This document shows positions 16,668 to 26,040 of a stretch of DNA of 64,000 nt, in pieces. Below the pieces are notes generated by a model, which saw only the letters and a program-made list of their open reading frames with translations, did no database searches and had not been told where the DNA came from. Positions within the stretch are counted from its first letter, which is position 1, and each line of letters starts with the position of its first letter. The stretch comes from an uncultured Bacteroides sp. (GTDB taxonomy: Bacteria > Bacteroidota > Bacteroidia > Bacteroidales > Bacteroidaceae), in contig NZ_OY782854.1 of assembly GCF_963678425.1 (NCBI RefSeq), positions 558,001 through 622,000 of the forward strand. Reading direction: 5' to 3'. Both the position numbers and the translations under genes were made by a program.

Positions 16668-18488
16668 TTAATGCTTCTTCCTCAGGAGTTTAATTTGGTC
16701 AAAATCATGTCCGCGGACTGTTTCTACCTCATACCAGTGCTTAATTTCTGTACTCGATATAGATTTATTAACAAATAGCCCTTTTCTCTTGTAAGCCTGT
16801 GTAAGTATGGCACTTATCTCGTTTTTTGAGTACAGCGTGTTTTCATCGAACAATCGATAAATAGCCTGTTTCATCGGTCCCGAATTCTTTATCACATTAT
16901 CCTTTACCTTGTCAATGGAGCGTTCCATTGCTTTCAGGTTGAAATCCAGCTTCTCACGGATAAAGCTGCTACCCATTTTCTGGTAACATTCATAAAGCGT
17001 ACGGTCGTCCTGTCCGGTTATTAAGCGTGACAGCAAGTGCGTATATTTTGTCTGAGACTTTTCGTTGGGATTCATGCGTAATTTCTCGAGCGCTTCAAAA
17101 CGCATCAAAAGCAGAGCAAAACGCCCTTTGCGTGTTCGCTGCCTATGCAGAGCCAATCGATCATCATCACTGAAAAGATGTTGTTCCTGCGTGTGTTCCA
17201 CATCAAAGAACCGTGTACTTCGGTAAGCCTCATATAGATTGGAAGGGTAAGTGTAGAGCGACTTCACCTTTTCCGCCTCATACAGATTGGCAATCAGAAA
17301 AGGATCCGGCTTTCCTTTCTCGTCAAGATAAGGAAGATAACTGTTATTGAGCATCGCCTCCCTTAGCAATGTACGTTCACCATCGTTAGATGATTTTTTC
17401 AAAGTCTGCCTCCAACCGTTATAAACTTGCCCGGCACCTTCCAGCCAACTGTCAATCTCCCTCTCTTTCTTGTATTCGAGGGTGGGACGAATACTGCTGA
17501 TGTGCGTAATGCTTCGCACCCCTTTTCTGAACCGGCCATATATCTGAATGGCCTCAGTTTTTGGATCTACTGCTGATTGAGGTGCTCCGTACATATCCGA
17601 GATAATAATTACGTGAGGTGCCACATCCGATATGATATCCACTGCAGAGAAGAAACGGCTGGTAAAGAAGTTGAACGGCATCAGTTTGTCTATAAGAGTG
17701 GACTTTTTCCTTTTCCCCGCCTTCCATAGTTTAAACGTACTTTCTTCGCTGCAAAAGGTATAAGAATCTTGTATGTCGGGTATATCAATGAAAATTGAGT
17801 CTATGGTATCAATTGAATTAACGAAAATGCAGACACGGGATCTCTTGTTGAGTTTCAGTCGGGTAAGCAAATCGGCAAGAGATTCACAAATATTGTTGGT
17901 GGTGATAAGCTGCATCTTCTTCTTGTATGAGTAAGTGGGCTCAACACGAAGAATACGGAATCCCTGATCCTCAAATCTCGGATCGTCAGCAATGATTGGA
18001 GTAGCCGAAACCATTGCCTTTGTCTCAAAGAGAAAGAAATCGTTCATCGGTTCGCGTATTGAGTTGCGGTAATCCACATCCTGTACCAGCTTTTCGCACT
18101 CATCGAACAGCATAAAACACTCGTTGTGCATATTAATTTTCTGATCGTCCATAGCCTCCTTCACTTTCTGGAAACTCTCCGGAGTAGTGAGAATTTTGTA
18201 ATGCTGGTTCCTGTTCTTTTCCAGAAAATCCGCCACATGTTGCACCATCACCCCCTTGTGAACAGCCAGCGTATGCTTGTGCTTTTTCGCTTTATCCACA
18301 ATAACCGGCACATTAGGCTCAATGATGATAGATTTTCTGGGGGAAGTAAGTTCGCAGTAAGTAGCCCCCAGTCCGGGAAGCATTTTGTTGATCACACAAT
18401 TGGTCGGCAGAGCTGCAAAACCTTCACGCTTCAAAGCGTCGGACAGATATTCCTTTTCGTGAATCTTGATAATTCTTTCTCGTAGCAT
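16668..18488 (-). CDS. Superfamily 2 helicase-like protein
   Basis: A 606-residue protein with the layout of an SF2 helicase as found on Bacteroidales phages and integrated elements. Near the N-terminus PTNCVINKMLPGLGATYCEL stands where the P-loop should be, followed by SIIIEPNVPVI; FDECEK is the Walker B (DExE) motif, MVSATPI is motif III, and QIYGRFRKGVRSITH is motif VI. The P-loop is odd: the usual Gly-Lys-Thr is replaced by Gly-Ala-Thr, so ATP hydrolysis is doubtful or uses a variant loop. The last 250 residues are basic and helical. No integrase or other mobile genes adjoin it, so it may be a stranded element gene or a stand-alone defence gene. Confidence 0.7.
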   Translation of the reverse strand: MLRERIIKIHEKEYLSDALKREGFAALPTNCVINKMLPGLGATYCELTSPRKSIIIEPNVPVIVDKAKKHKHTLAVHKGVMVQHVADFLEKNRNQHYKILTTPESFQKVKEAMDDQKINMHNECFMLFDECEKLVQDVDYRNSIREPMNDFFLFETKAMVSATPIIADDPRFEDQGFRILRVEPTYSYKKKMQLITTNNICESLADLLTRLKLNKRSRVCIFVNSIDTIDSIFIDIPDIQDSYTFCSEESTFKLWKAGKRKKSTLIDKLMPFNFFTSRFFSAVDIISDVAPHVIIISDMYGAPQSAVDPKTEAIQIYGRFRKGVRSITHISSIRPTLEYKKEREIDSWLEGAGQVYNGWRQTLKKSSNDGERTLLREAMLNNSYLPYLDEKGKPDPFLIANLYEAEKVKSLYTYPSNLYEAYRSTRFFDVEHTQEQHLFSDDDRLALHRQRTRKGRFALLLMRFEALEKLRMNPNEKSQTKYTHLLSRLITGQDDRTLYECYQKMGSSFIREKLDFNLKAMERSIDKVKDNVIKNSGPMKQAIYRLFDENTLYSKNEISAILTQAYKRKGLFVNKSISSTEIKHWYEVETVRGHDFDQIKLLRKKH

Positions 18489-18831
18489 TAAATTTATTTT
18501 GGTTAATAAAGGACGTGAAGATAACTTTATTTATCGGGATTTATACTATAAGTTTTAAAAACATATAAGGTCGTTTTGGTTGATTTGTCTAGTCGTTTTT
18601 TTATTTATTGGCGGGAGATTTTTGGAGGGTGGGGTTTGTTCCGCTCGGGGGGAGGGGAATTTTATTTTAAATGATGAAAATGATTTGTCATAAAATGATA
18701 GACTAAGTTTTTAATATTAGAAATTAGTTTATTTATTTTATAAGAAAAGCTTAATTACAAATTAGTTGTTATTCTATTTGAATATAAGTAATAAAAGATA
18801 TATCTTTGAGGTATATCATAGTTACAATAAG
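18489..18831. other. Divergent intergenic region with a G-rich island
   Basis: Between the helicase-like gene and the kinase gene. It holds a short G-rich patch at about 18611-18657 (GGAGGGTGGGG and GGGGGGAGGGG) in otherwise AT-rich DNA. No gene or hairpin was recognised. Confidence 0.4.
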
Positions 18832-19965
18832 ATGGAATCCAATAACGTACAATCCAATGAAGTAATAAAGTTTCCAAAATCAAAAGATTATCTGCTCTTG
18901 AAAGATATAGGGCAAGGTGGTACTGGAAATACAAAGTTGCTTTATGATGAAACTATAAATGAAAATTTCGTGTGTAAGAAATATTCTCCCTTCTATCCGG
19001 AGGATAAAGCTTTATATTATAATAACTTTGTAGATGAAATAAAGATATTATATAAGATTAATCACATTAATATAGTCCGGGTATTTAATTATTATTTATA
19101 TCCAAAAAGTATGACAGGCTATATTATTATGGAATATATTGACGGCGTGGATATAGAAAATTATATCTCATCAAATTCAGATAGTATAAATGATATTTTT
19201 ATTCAAACAGTTGAAGGTTTTAGATATCTTGAGGAAAAAGGTATATTGCATAGGGATATTCGTCCAGCTAATATATTAGTTTCTAATGATGGTTGTGTGA
19301 AAATAATTGATTTTGGTTTTGGCAAGAATATTAATTCATTTAAGGATTATAAAAAAAGTATAACATTAAATTGGGCCTATTCATTACCAGATGAATTTGA
19401 AAAATCAATATATGATTTTAGAACTGAAGTTTATTTTATTGGAAAATTATTCGAACAAATAATTAAAAGAAATAACTTAATTTTTACTTTTAAATATTTT
19501 GATTTACTTTCTAACATGATTAATGTTGATTATAATAGTAGAATACCCTCTTTTTTTAAAGTCTCAAGAGACATTACAACAAATGATTCTTTAGATGTTG
19601 CATTTAGTGAATATGAAAACAAAACCTATTTAGATTTAGCTAATTCTTTTACAGAAACATGTGTGAAGATGCAATACTCGACAATATACATAAAAGACTT
19701 TGATGAAATAAAAAGAAAATTGGAAGATCTTTATCAAAATTCCATGCTAGAGAAATTTATACAAAATAATAGTCATTTTGTATCTTGTTTCATAGAACCA
19801 CCGTATAGGTATAAAAAAACTTCCAATGTACCAGTTTCTGTTATAAAAGAATTTCTAAGAAGTATTGATACACTTTCTTCAAATAAGAAAAAGATAATTC
19901 TTAATAATCTTTGGCAAAGATTTGATAATATTAACAGAGAGATAGTTGATAATTTGCCATTCTAG
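18832..19965 (+). CDS. Hanks-type Ser/Thr protein kinase, orphan
   Basis: Cytoplasmic protein kinase of 377 residues from the chosen ATG at 18832; a TTG at 18766 would extend it by 22 unconserved residues. The catalytic blocks are complete: Gly-rich loop IGQGGTGNT (26-34), Lys in FVCKKY, Glu in FVDEIKIL, catalytic loop LHRDIRPANIL and metal-binding IDFGFG. There is no membrane helix and no PASTA or other sensory domain; the last 150 residues are a Lys/Asn/Tyr-rich region of unknown fold. Codon use is extremely AT-rich compared with core genes in this window, which suggests transfer. It stands alone between the helicase-like gene and the HicAB pair. A role in phage defence or growth arrest is plausible but not shown. 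Confidence 0.85.
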   Translation: MESNNVQSNEVIKFPKSKDYLLLKDIGQGGTGNTKLLYDETINENFVCKKYSPFYPEDKALYYNNFVDEIKILYKINHINIVRVFNYYLYPKSMTGYIIMEYIDGVDIENYISSNSDSINDIFIQTVEGFRYLEEKGILHRDIRPANILVSNDGCVKIIDFGFGKNINSFKDYKKSITLNWAYSLPDEFEKSIYDFRTEVYFIGKLFEQIIKRNNLIFTFKYFDLLSNMINVDYNSRIPSFFKVSRDITTNDSLDVAFSEYENKTYLDLANSFTETCVKMQYSTIYIKDFDEIKRKLEDLYQNSMLEKFIQNNSHFVSCFIEPPYRYKKTSNVPVSVIKEFLRSIDTLSSNKKKIILNNLWQRFDNINREIVDNLPF

Positions 19966-20074
19966 ATATTTAAAAGTGAAATGTATCAAAATGCATAATG
20001 TAATTGACAAAATTGGTGAAGAAGTTTTTGATAATTAATAGATTCATAATATAGTTCAGATAGGATAATAATGT

Positions 20075-20170
20075 ATTAGTTATATCTAATTAAACAATAA
20101 AAATAGAACTTTTTGTGATTTATATTGAATAAACTTCTTTATTTACATAAATTCATTAGATATAACTAAT
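20075..20170. repeat. Palindromic element, left of HicAB
   Basis: Perfect 16-bp inverted repeat ATTAGTTATATCTAAT (20075-20090) and ATTAGATATAACTAAT (20155-20170) around a 64-nt AT-rich spacer that contains GTGATTTATATTGAAT. A related element with the same core (TATATCTAA / TTAGATATA) lies right of HicAB, and both are followed by AGAAAGAT. Confidence 0.75.
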
Positions 20171-20315
20171 GAAAAATTATATTATAGAAAGATCCTAATA
20201 ATCGGAAAAATACATCTCTATCTGAAAGGGGCTAACAGATAATGATTTATCCTAAAAATAATTGAAAGTATAGTAAAATAGTGAATATTTAAATATAAAG
20301 TATTCATATTATTAC

Positions 20316-20323
20316 TATATTTG
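20316..20323 (+). promoter_or_regulatory. Likely -7 box of the hicAB promoter
   Basis: TATATTTG followed by C matches the Bacteroidales -7 consensus TAnnTTTG. It is 25 bp before the hicA ATG. No clear TTTG -33 box is seen upstream. Confidence 0.4.
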
Positions 20324-20347
20324 CATTGTAATTAAGTCGCAAAAGTT

Positions 20348-20536
20348 ATGAGTTACAAATCAGTGAAAGACGTTGTAACTATGTTGCAAGAAAACGGTTT
20401 TGTTTTAAAGAGCCAGAAAGGTAGCCATCTGAAGTTTGAAAAAGGCGACAAAATGGTTATTGTACCAAATCATAATAGCAAAGGCGTTGAGAAAGGCACT
20501 TATTACAGCATTTTGAGGCAAGCGGGGCTTAAATAG
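20348..20536 (+). CDS. hicA: HicA-family toxin (mRNA interferase)
   Basis: A 62-residue HicA protein with a double-stranded-RNA-binding-like fold. The conserved KGSHLKF segment carries the catalytic His, and the protein shows the family pattern of VVTMLQENGF at the start and YSILRQAGL at the end. HicA toxins cleave mRNA and are neutralised by HicB, encoded next at 20574. The toxin-first order is the common one for HicAB. The pair is bounded on both sides by related palindromic elements. Confidence 0.9.
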   Translation: MSYKSVKDVVTMLQENGFVLKSQKGSHLKFEKGDKMVIVPNHNSKGVEKGTYYSILRQAGLK

Positions 20537-20563
20537 CCCCCTTCCTCTCTTGTTTTAAAATAT

Positions 20564-20569
20564 AGGAGG
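20564..20569 (+). promoter_or_regulatory. Strong Shine-Dalgarno before hicB
   Basis: AGGAGG, four bases before the hicB ATG, is a perfect anti-16S match. Most genes in this window lack one, so the antitoxin appears to be translated unusually well. Confidence 0.7.
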
Positions 20570-20573
20570 TAAT

Positions 20574-20966
20574 ATGAAAACAGTAGAAGTGATTGTAGAA
20601 CATGCAGGAAAGAATTTTAGTGCTTATATCGAAGGTGTCCCTGTTATTACTGTAGGTAATGATATGAGAGAGATTGAAGATAATATGAGCGAAGCTATCC
20701 AACTGTATTTGGAAGATAATCCAAATCCTGTAGAATTATTGGTTGGAGAATTTGAGCTTAAGTTCAAGATTGATGCTGCTACCTTTATTAATTACTACAG
20801 TAATATATTTACGAAAGCTGCATTGAGCAGAATTACCGGAATTAATGAACGCCAGCTATGGCATTATGCCGCAGGAGTGCATAAACCTCGTAAAACTCAG
20901 CTTGAAAAGATTCAAAATGGCATTAAGGCATTAACAAAAGAGCTTCAGGCTATTAGTCTGATGTAG
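20574..20966 (+). CDS. hicB: HicB-family antitoxin with C-terminal DNA-binding domain
   Basis: A 130-residue antitoxin. The N-terminal half (VEVIVEHAGKNFSAYIEGVP onward) is the HicB partial RNase H-like fold, and the C-terminal part (AALSRITGINERQLWHYAAG, then KPRKTQLEKIQ) is an Xre-type helix-turn-helix used for autoregulation. It lies 37 bp after hicA on the same strand and has its own strong ribosome-binding site. Binding to HicA and repression of the operon are family knowledge. Confidence 0.9.
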   Translation: MKTVEVIVEHAGKNFSAYIEGVPVITVGNDMREIEDNMSEAIQLYLEDNPNPVELLVGEFELKFKIDAATFINYYSNIFTKAALSRITGINERQLWHYAAGVHKPRKTQLEKIQNGIKALTKELQAISLM

Positions 20967-21063
20967 CTTAATCTTTTGTCCATTTTTAGTTGGCAATACC
21001 AGTTACTGGGAAAGAGTACAGGCTGTTGCGAAGTTAAGCAAGAAGTAATTATTGGATGTCTTG

Positions 21064-21117
21064 TGATTTATATCTAATAAAAGTGTTCATTTGCATAAAT
21101 CTATTAGATATAAATCA
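21064..21117. repeat. Palindromic element, right of HicAB
   Basis: Perfect 16-bp inverted repeat TGATTTATATCTAATA (21064-21079) and TATTAGATATAAATCA (21102-21117) with a 22-nt spacer. It shares its core and its right flank (ATGAAA then AGAAAGAT) with the element at 20075-20170, so HicAB lies between two divergent copies. Confidence 0.75.
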
Positions 21118-21321
21118 TGAAATAAACTATCACAGAAAGATTTTATAATACAGAGAAGAGATGTCTATATAATATAGGTTGATTGATTTTAAATAATCTA
21201 ATAGATTGTTACTTATTAATAATAAGTTATTTCGTAACGGAGAAATTATGTACCTTGCACTTCCTAAAATTTAAATATAGCGATTAGGCATATAATTGAA
21301 ACAAATTTAAAATCAGCAATA

Positions 21322-22209
21322 ATGAAACGTTCTATTTTTTCGTTGTCATTTCTGACAGTATGTATATTGTTTACAAGTTGTGTAAGCAAAAAGCAGTTTG
21401 TAGGTTTGCAGTCCGATTATAATAAACTACAGACCGAAAATAGTGATTTAAAAAAATCTTTCCAGGATACTCAGGTTCAGTTGGTGGAAAGTCGTGCAAA
21501 TGGTAAAAGTCTGGAAGACCGTTTGGCTGAAGCCAGAAAAAATAATGAAGAGTTGCGCTCGTCTTATTCTGCTTTGCAGGGCTCACTCGACAAGAGTCTT
21601 CAGCAAAATTCCCAGGGGAATGTAAATATCTCTAAGTTGGTGGACGAAATCAATGCTTCCAATCGTTTTATCAAACAACTTGTTGAAACCAAGAGCAAGT
21701 CTGATTCTCTGAATCTGGTTTTGAGTAATAACCTGACACGCTCATTGAGCCGCGAAGAACTTAAGGAAGTGGACATTCAGGTACTGAAAGGTGTTGTGTA
21801 TATTTCGCTGGCAGACAATATGCTTTACAAATCGGGCAGCTATGAGGTAAATGAAAGGGCCGGAGAAACTTTAAGCAAGATTGCTAAAATCATAATGGAT
21901 TATAAAGATTATGACGTGCTTGTTGAAGGTAATACTGATCCTGATCCTATTATTCGTGCAAATATCCGTAACAACTGGGATTTGAGTGCTTTACGTGCTT
22001 CGTCTGTTGTACAGGTATTGCAAAACAATTATGGAGTTGATCCAAAACGTATGACAGCTGCAGGCCGTGGCGAATACAATCCAATTGCAGACAATGCATC
22101 TGCTATTGGAAAACAACGTAACCGTAGAACCCAGATTATTGTAACTCCTAAGCTTGATCAGTTTATGGAACTTATTGATAAAGCACCGGAATCGTCAAAT
22201 AAGAAGTAA
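21322..22209 (+). CDS. OmpA-family lipoprotein
   Basis: A 295-residue envelope protein. The N-terminus is a lipoprotein signal (LTVCILFTSCVSKK, lipidated Cys20). Residues about 25-130 are a predicted coiled coil with many Lys, Glu, Asn and Gln residues. The C-terminal domain (about 150-285) is OmpA/MotB-like and should bind peptidoglycan: VLVEGNTDPDPI, NWDLSALRASSVVQVL and MTAAGRGEYNPIADN are the family blocks, ending NRRTQIIVTPK. It probably tethers the outer membrane to the cell wall. A strong terminator follows, so it is likely a single-gene unit. Confidence 0.9.
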   Translation: MKRSIFSLSFLTVCILFTSCVSKKQFVGLQSDYNKLQTENSDLKKSFQDTQVQLVESRANGKSLEDRLAEARKNNEELRSSYSALQGSLDKSLQQNSQGNVNISKLVDEINASNRFIKQLVETKSKSDSLNLVLSNNLTRSLSREELKEVDIQVLKGVVYISLADNMLYKSGSYEVNERAGETLSKIAKIIMDYKDYDVLVEGNTDPDPIIRANIRNNWDLSALRASSVVQVLQNNYGVDPKRMTAAGRGEYNPIADNASAIGKQRNRRTQIIVTPKLDQFMELIDKAPESSNKK

Positions 22210-22252
22210 TTTAAATATAAATAAAAGACAGAATTGTTTATACGGAAATTGT

Positions 22253-22302
22253 AATAACAAAGGAGTTGTCAGTAAAACCTGGCAACTCCTTTGTTATTTT
22301 TA
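22253..22302 (+). terminator. Intrinsic terminator of the OmpA gene
   Basis: AACAAAGGAGTTG (22256-22268) pairs perfectly with CAACTCCTTTGTT (22283-22295), followed by ATTTTTAT. The stem is identical to the one at 26044-26082 in front of the group II intron. Confidence 0.92.
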
Positions 22303-22843
22303 TTCCTGCCTTAGAAGAAATACAGATTATTCATTTACGGAAATTCTTAATAAAGGAATAATGCCATAAGTAATTCTTTGTGGCTTTTATTCTTTATATT
22401 TAGGTTTATTATGTTGATTATTAGTTTACTTAAGATCTGATGGTATCATCTTATACCATTGGAAATGTATATGGTTTAACAATTTGTTGTTTATAAAAAG
22501 TGAAATATATTATCCTTTTTTGTTTTTAATAAAGTATGTCATGGCTTGTTTTAGAATTAGCAAAGTTATCTGTTGTTTTATGGTTAATTTTTAAAATAGT
22601 TTTAAAATAATTATTAAAAATAGAGAGTCGATAAAAAACTATTATGTGATGTAATATGTTGATATAGAATGATTTTATACGTGTTTGTGACAGGTGTATC
22701 TATTTGATTAATAAAAATAGTTTTAAATTGTAAACTTAGTTCTGTACTTTTGGGTAAAGAAGCAGTGGGATGTGATTGCTTTATGATGCTCTTTATCTCA
22801 ATGACTTAATGATTCAGTAATTAAACTGTAAAAAATAATTAGT
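22303..22843. other. Intergenic region before the sensor kinase
   Basis: About 540 bp, AT-rich, without a supportable gene. A possible -7 box TACTTTTG lies at 22745-22752, about 90 bp before the kinase start. Nothing else recognised. Confidence 0.4.
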
Positions 22844-25800
22844 ATGGGCGATTTTCGCATCTTTAAACTAGTATTGATTCTCTTGATCCTATGTGTAAAA
22901 GCAGAAGCTGCTTCATCAAATAATTATATATTAGTCCTTAATTCATATACTGAAAGAAATGAATGGGCAGAAAATATTCAGGATGTTGTAGCAAAGTCAG
23001 AATATGGACTAAAGAATACTACTATAAATATTGAATCACTAAGTGATTTTGAATTTTCTTCAGTGAAGGATGCAAATAATAAAATGGATAGTTTATACCG
23101 CAATTATCCCCAAAAGCCCAAAGCTATAGTTATTATTGGAAACAAAGGATGGATTCTTTATCGCAGTACCATGCCGCAATCATGGAAAGGGATTCCTGTT
23201 GTACTGACTTTGATTAACCATCATACTCTATCATTGCAGGACTTTATTTCAAAAAAGAGAATAACTTCGGATAAACTGATATCTAATAAAGAGGCTGTTA
23301 AAGGATTTAATGTAACGGGAGTATATAACTTAGTCTATATAAAAGAGACTATTCAGTTAATGAAAAAGTTGATGCCTGAGATGAAAGGAGTTGCATTTAT
23401 AACCTATTCACAATACGGCAGCACCTATAGTATAGGCAGTTTTAATAGCACAATGAAGAAAAACTTTCCTGAGCTTACAAAAGTTTGTTTATGCCAAAAA
23501 AAACTTGGAACAAAAGATTTGCTGGATTCACTTTCTAAATTGGATAAGCATACGGGAATACTGTTTTACGGATGGAATAAAGATGCTGATACCTATACAT
23601 CAAAGGGGTATCTGTCTGCTAAAAGTGTGAAAAGGGCTATCAGTAGCTTTGCCAATACTCCGGTGTTTAGTTTGTTTGATTCTAAAACGGATCATGTAAC
23701 ATTAGCTGGTGGCTTTTACTCTACCATTGATAATTATAGTACAAAAGTAGCAGATGTTTTACACCAGATTATTGCAGGAAAGGATGCGAAAGATATTCCT
23801 TTTCAATATGCTAACGAGGCTTGTGTGCGTCTGAATTATGACTACTTAATGAGCTTTGGGATAAATAAAAAACTACTTCCCAAAGATGCTGTTTATTATA
23901 ATAAACCTCTCAGTTTTATTGAAAAACACATTCATTTGGTTGTTGTGGTGGCTATATGCTTCCTCTTTTTGCTATTTATAATCATATCAAGAATGAGGGC
24001 TTATAAAAAAACAAAAAAACTGAAGGATAAAGAGATTGCTCTTCTTACTAAATTCAAGGAGCGATATACTAATTTGCCTATTCCTTATGTGAAACTGGAT
24101 TTACTATACGATGAGAATAAAGAGTTGAAAGATTTTCTCTTAATGGAAATAAATTCATCTTTAGAAAAAGAATTCAGAGTAAAGCAATGTGATATTGTGG
24201 GAAAAACTTGCAATGATTTGGGTTATATAATTCCATTGGATGTTTTAAACCTTTTTCAAAAGTCTATTGAACAAAATAGATCTTTCTATTTGCCGCATTA
24301 TCGTAAACCTTCAGACCGTTATTATACAATTTTGATATACCCAAATATTGAAGAAAGTACTTTTGAATTATTCCTGACAGACAAAACGGAAGAACATAAA
24401 GCAAATGCTGCCAAGGATGAATTAAGATTGTTACTTGATTCTATTCTTGACAATATTTCTGTTCCGGTTTATGTAAAAGAAATAGGAGAGGATATTCGTT
24501 ATTCTTATTGGAATAAAAAGGCCGAAGAACTTACCGGAATTAAATCGGAGGATGCAATAGGGAAAACGGATATTGAAGTGTTCGGTGAGAAATTGGGTGA
24601 AAAGTTTCAGGAAGATAATGATTACCTAATAAAAAATGGAGGAACTCTTTGTTATGAAGGTAAATTTCCCAGTGTAAATAATAAAGTCTGTACAACTAAT
24701 GTGATGAAAACAATAGTTCGAAGAAAAGATAATTCAGCCTATATATTGGTTATAAGATTTGATATCACGGAACTTGTTGCAGTCCAGAATCAACTGGAAC
24801 TCAGGAATCGTCAGCTTGGATTGTCTTTTAATGCCGGAGAAATTATTCCCTGGACATTTAACGTGCAGGACAAAATTCTTATTTATGACAATAAATCCTT
24901 AAATCTTAAGTATACTAACCCCGAGAATGAACTTTTTGTTAAAAAGCTTGATCAAATACTTTTTATGGTGCATCCTGATGATAAGGAATGGGTCAAAGCA
25001 TTGGTTGCTGATTTGATAAATGGTAAAGTTGACAAGATGGAAGCTGATGCAAGGTGTGATATCTATGGAACAGGAAAAGGATATGATTGGTTTTCATTAC
25101 AGGCTATAGTGAGTGAATTTGATTATGATGGGAATCCTGCTATTATTTCCGGGGTTACAATAAATATATCAAAAAGGAAGCTGGAAGAGCAGGCTTTGAT
25201 TGAGGCGAAAGAGAAAGCTGAAGAATCTGACCGGATGAAATCGGCCTTTGTTTCGAACATGAGCCATGAAATACGTACTCCGTTGAATTCAATAGTGGGA
25301 TTTTCTAGGATTCTGGTTTCGGACCCTGATTTGGATAATGAGAGTAAAAAGCAATTCTCTGATATTATTGAAAGCAATAATCAACTATTGTTGCAATTAA
25401 TAAATAATGTTCTTGATCTGTCGAAAATAGAAGCCGGAACATTGGATTTTGTATATACAGATACTGATATTAATATTCTGCTCAGTGAAATTGAGCAATC
25501 AATGAGGCTGAAAATAGATAAGAATATTATTAAAATATCATTCAAAGAGAAACTTCCGGAATGTGTTGTTCATACAGACAGAAACCGGGTGGCACAGGTT
25601 ATTTATAATTTAATGTATAATGCAATTAAGTTTACTAGTCAGGGGAAAATTATATTTGGTTATCACATGAAGGAGACTCAGCTGTATTTTTATGTGAAAG
25701 ATACCGGATGTGGTATTCCTAAAGATAAACTAAGTTCCATTTTTGATCGTTTTACTAAATTGGATTCTTTTATACAGGGTGCGGGACTTGGATTGTCAAT

Positions 25801-25912
25801 CAGTGCATCAATTGTGTACAAGTTGGGTGGAAAGATTGGGGTTGATTCTGAAGAAGGGGTAGGATCTACTTTCTGGTTTACCATACCATATGTTCCTGCT
25901 GTTGTAAATTAG
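22844..25912 (+). CDS. Sensor histidine kinase with periplasmic ABC-substrate-binding-like domain
   Basis: A 1022-residue membrane sensor. A signal peptide leads into a periplasmic domain (about 25-350) of the ABC-type substrate-binding fold (NYILVLNSYTERNEWAENIQ, later GILFYGWNKD). A membrane helix follows at about 366-386 (LVVVVAICFLFLLFIIIS). Two or three PAS domains fill about 400-790. The kinase core shows H-box FVSNMSHEIRTPLNSIVGF, N-box NLMYNAIKF, G1 VKDTGCGIP, F-box FDRFTK and G2 GAGLGLSIS. There is no receiver domain and no response-regulator gene next to it, so its partner is elsewhere. The ligand is unknown. Confidence 0.9.
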   Translation: MGDFRIFKLVLILLILCVKAEAASSNNYILVLNSYTERNEWAENIQDVVAKSEYGLKNTTINIESLSDFEFSSVKDANNKMDSLYRNYPQKPKAIVIIGNKGWILYRSTMPQSWKGIPVVLTLINHHTLSLQDFISKKRITSDKLISNKEAVKGFNVTGVYNLVYIKETIQLMKKLMPEMKGVAFITYSQYGSTYSIGSFNSTMKKNFPELTKVCLCQKKLGTKDLLDSLSKLDKHTGILFYGWNKDADTYTSKGYLSAKSVKRAISSFANTPVFSLFDSKTDHVTLAGGFYSTIDNYSTKVADVLHQIIAGKDAKDIPFQYANEACVRLNYDYLMSFGINKKLLPKDAVYYNKPLSFIEKHIHLVVVVAICFLFLLFIIISRMRAYKKTKKLKDKEIALLTKFKERYTNLPIPYVKLDLLYDENKELKDFLLMEINSSLEKEFRVKQCDIVGKTCNDLGYIIPLDVLNLFQKSIEQNRSFYLPHYRKPSDRYYTILIYPNIEESTFELFLTDKTEEHKANAAKDELRLLLDSILDNISVPVYVKEIGEDIRYSYWNKKAEELTGIKSEDAIGKTDIEVFGEKLGEKFQEDNDYLIKNGGTLCYEGKFPSVNNKVCTTNVMKTIVRRKDNSAYILVIRFDITELVAVQNQLELRNRQLGLSFNAGEIIPWTFNVQDKILIYDNKSLNLKYTNPENELFVKKLDQILFMVHPDDKEWVKALVADLINGKVDKMEADARCDIYGTGKGYDWFSLQAIVSEFDYDGNPAIISGVTINISKRKLEEQALIEAKEKAEESDRMKSAFVSNMSHEIRTPLNSIVGFSRILVSDPDLDNESKKQFSDIIESNNQLLLQLINNVLDLSKIEAGTLDFVYTDTDINILLSEIEQSMRLKIDKNIIKISFKEKLPECVVHTDRNRVAQVIYNLMYNAIKFTSQGKIIFGYHMKETQLYFYVKDTGCGIPKDKLSSIFDRFTKLDSFIQGAGLGLSISASIVYKLGGKIGVDSEEGVGSTFWFTIPYVPAVVN

Positions 25913-26040
25913 AAAGATTATAAAATACAGAAATCTACAGTAAATATACATCTTGCGTAGATTTTATTAGGCACCGGAATAATCACATAAGTAATAATTC
26001 AAATGTAATAGAAGACCGAATAATCTATTACGTAATTTAT

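Noticed and set aside
20075..21117. CRISPR array from the repeated AT-rich palindromes
   Set aside because: Only two divergent copies 1 kb apart, with a gene pair between them and no spacers.
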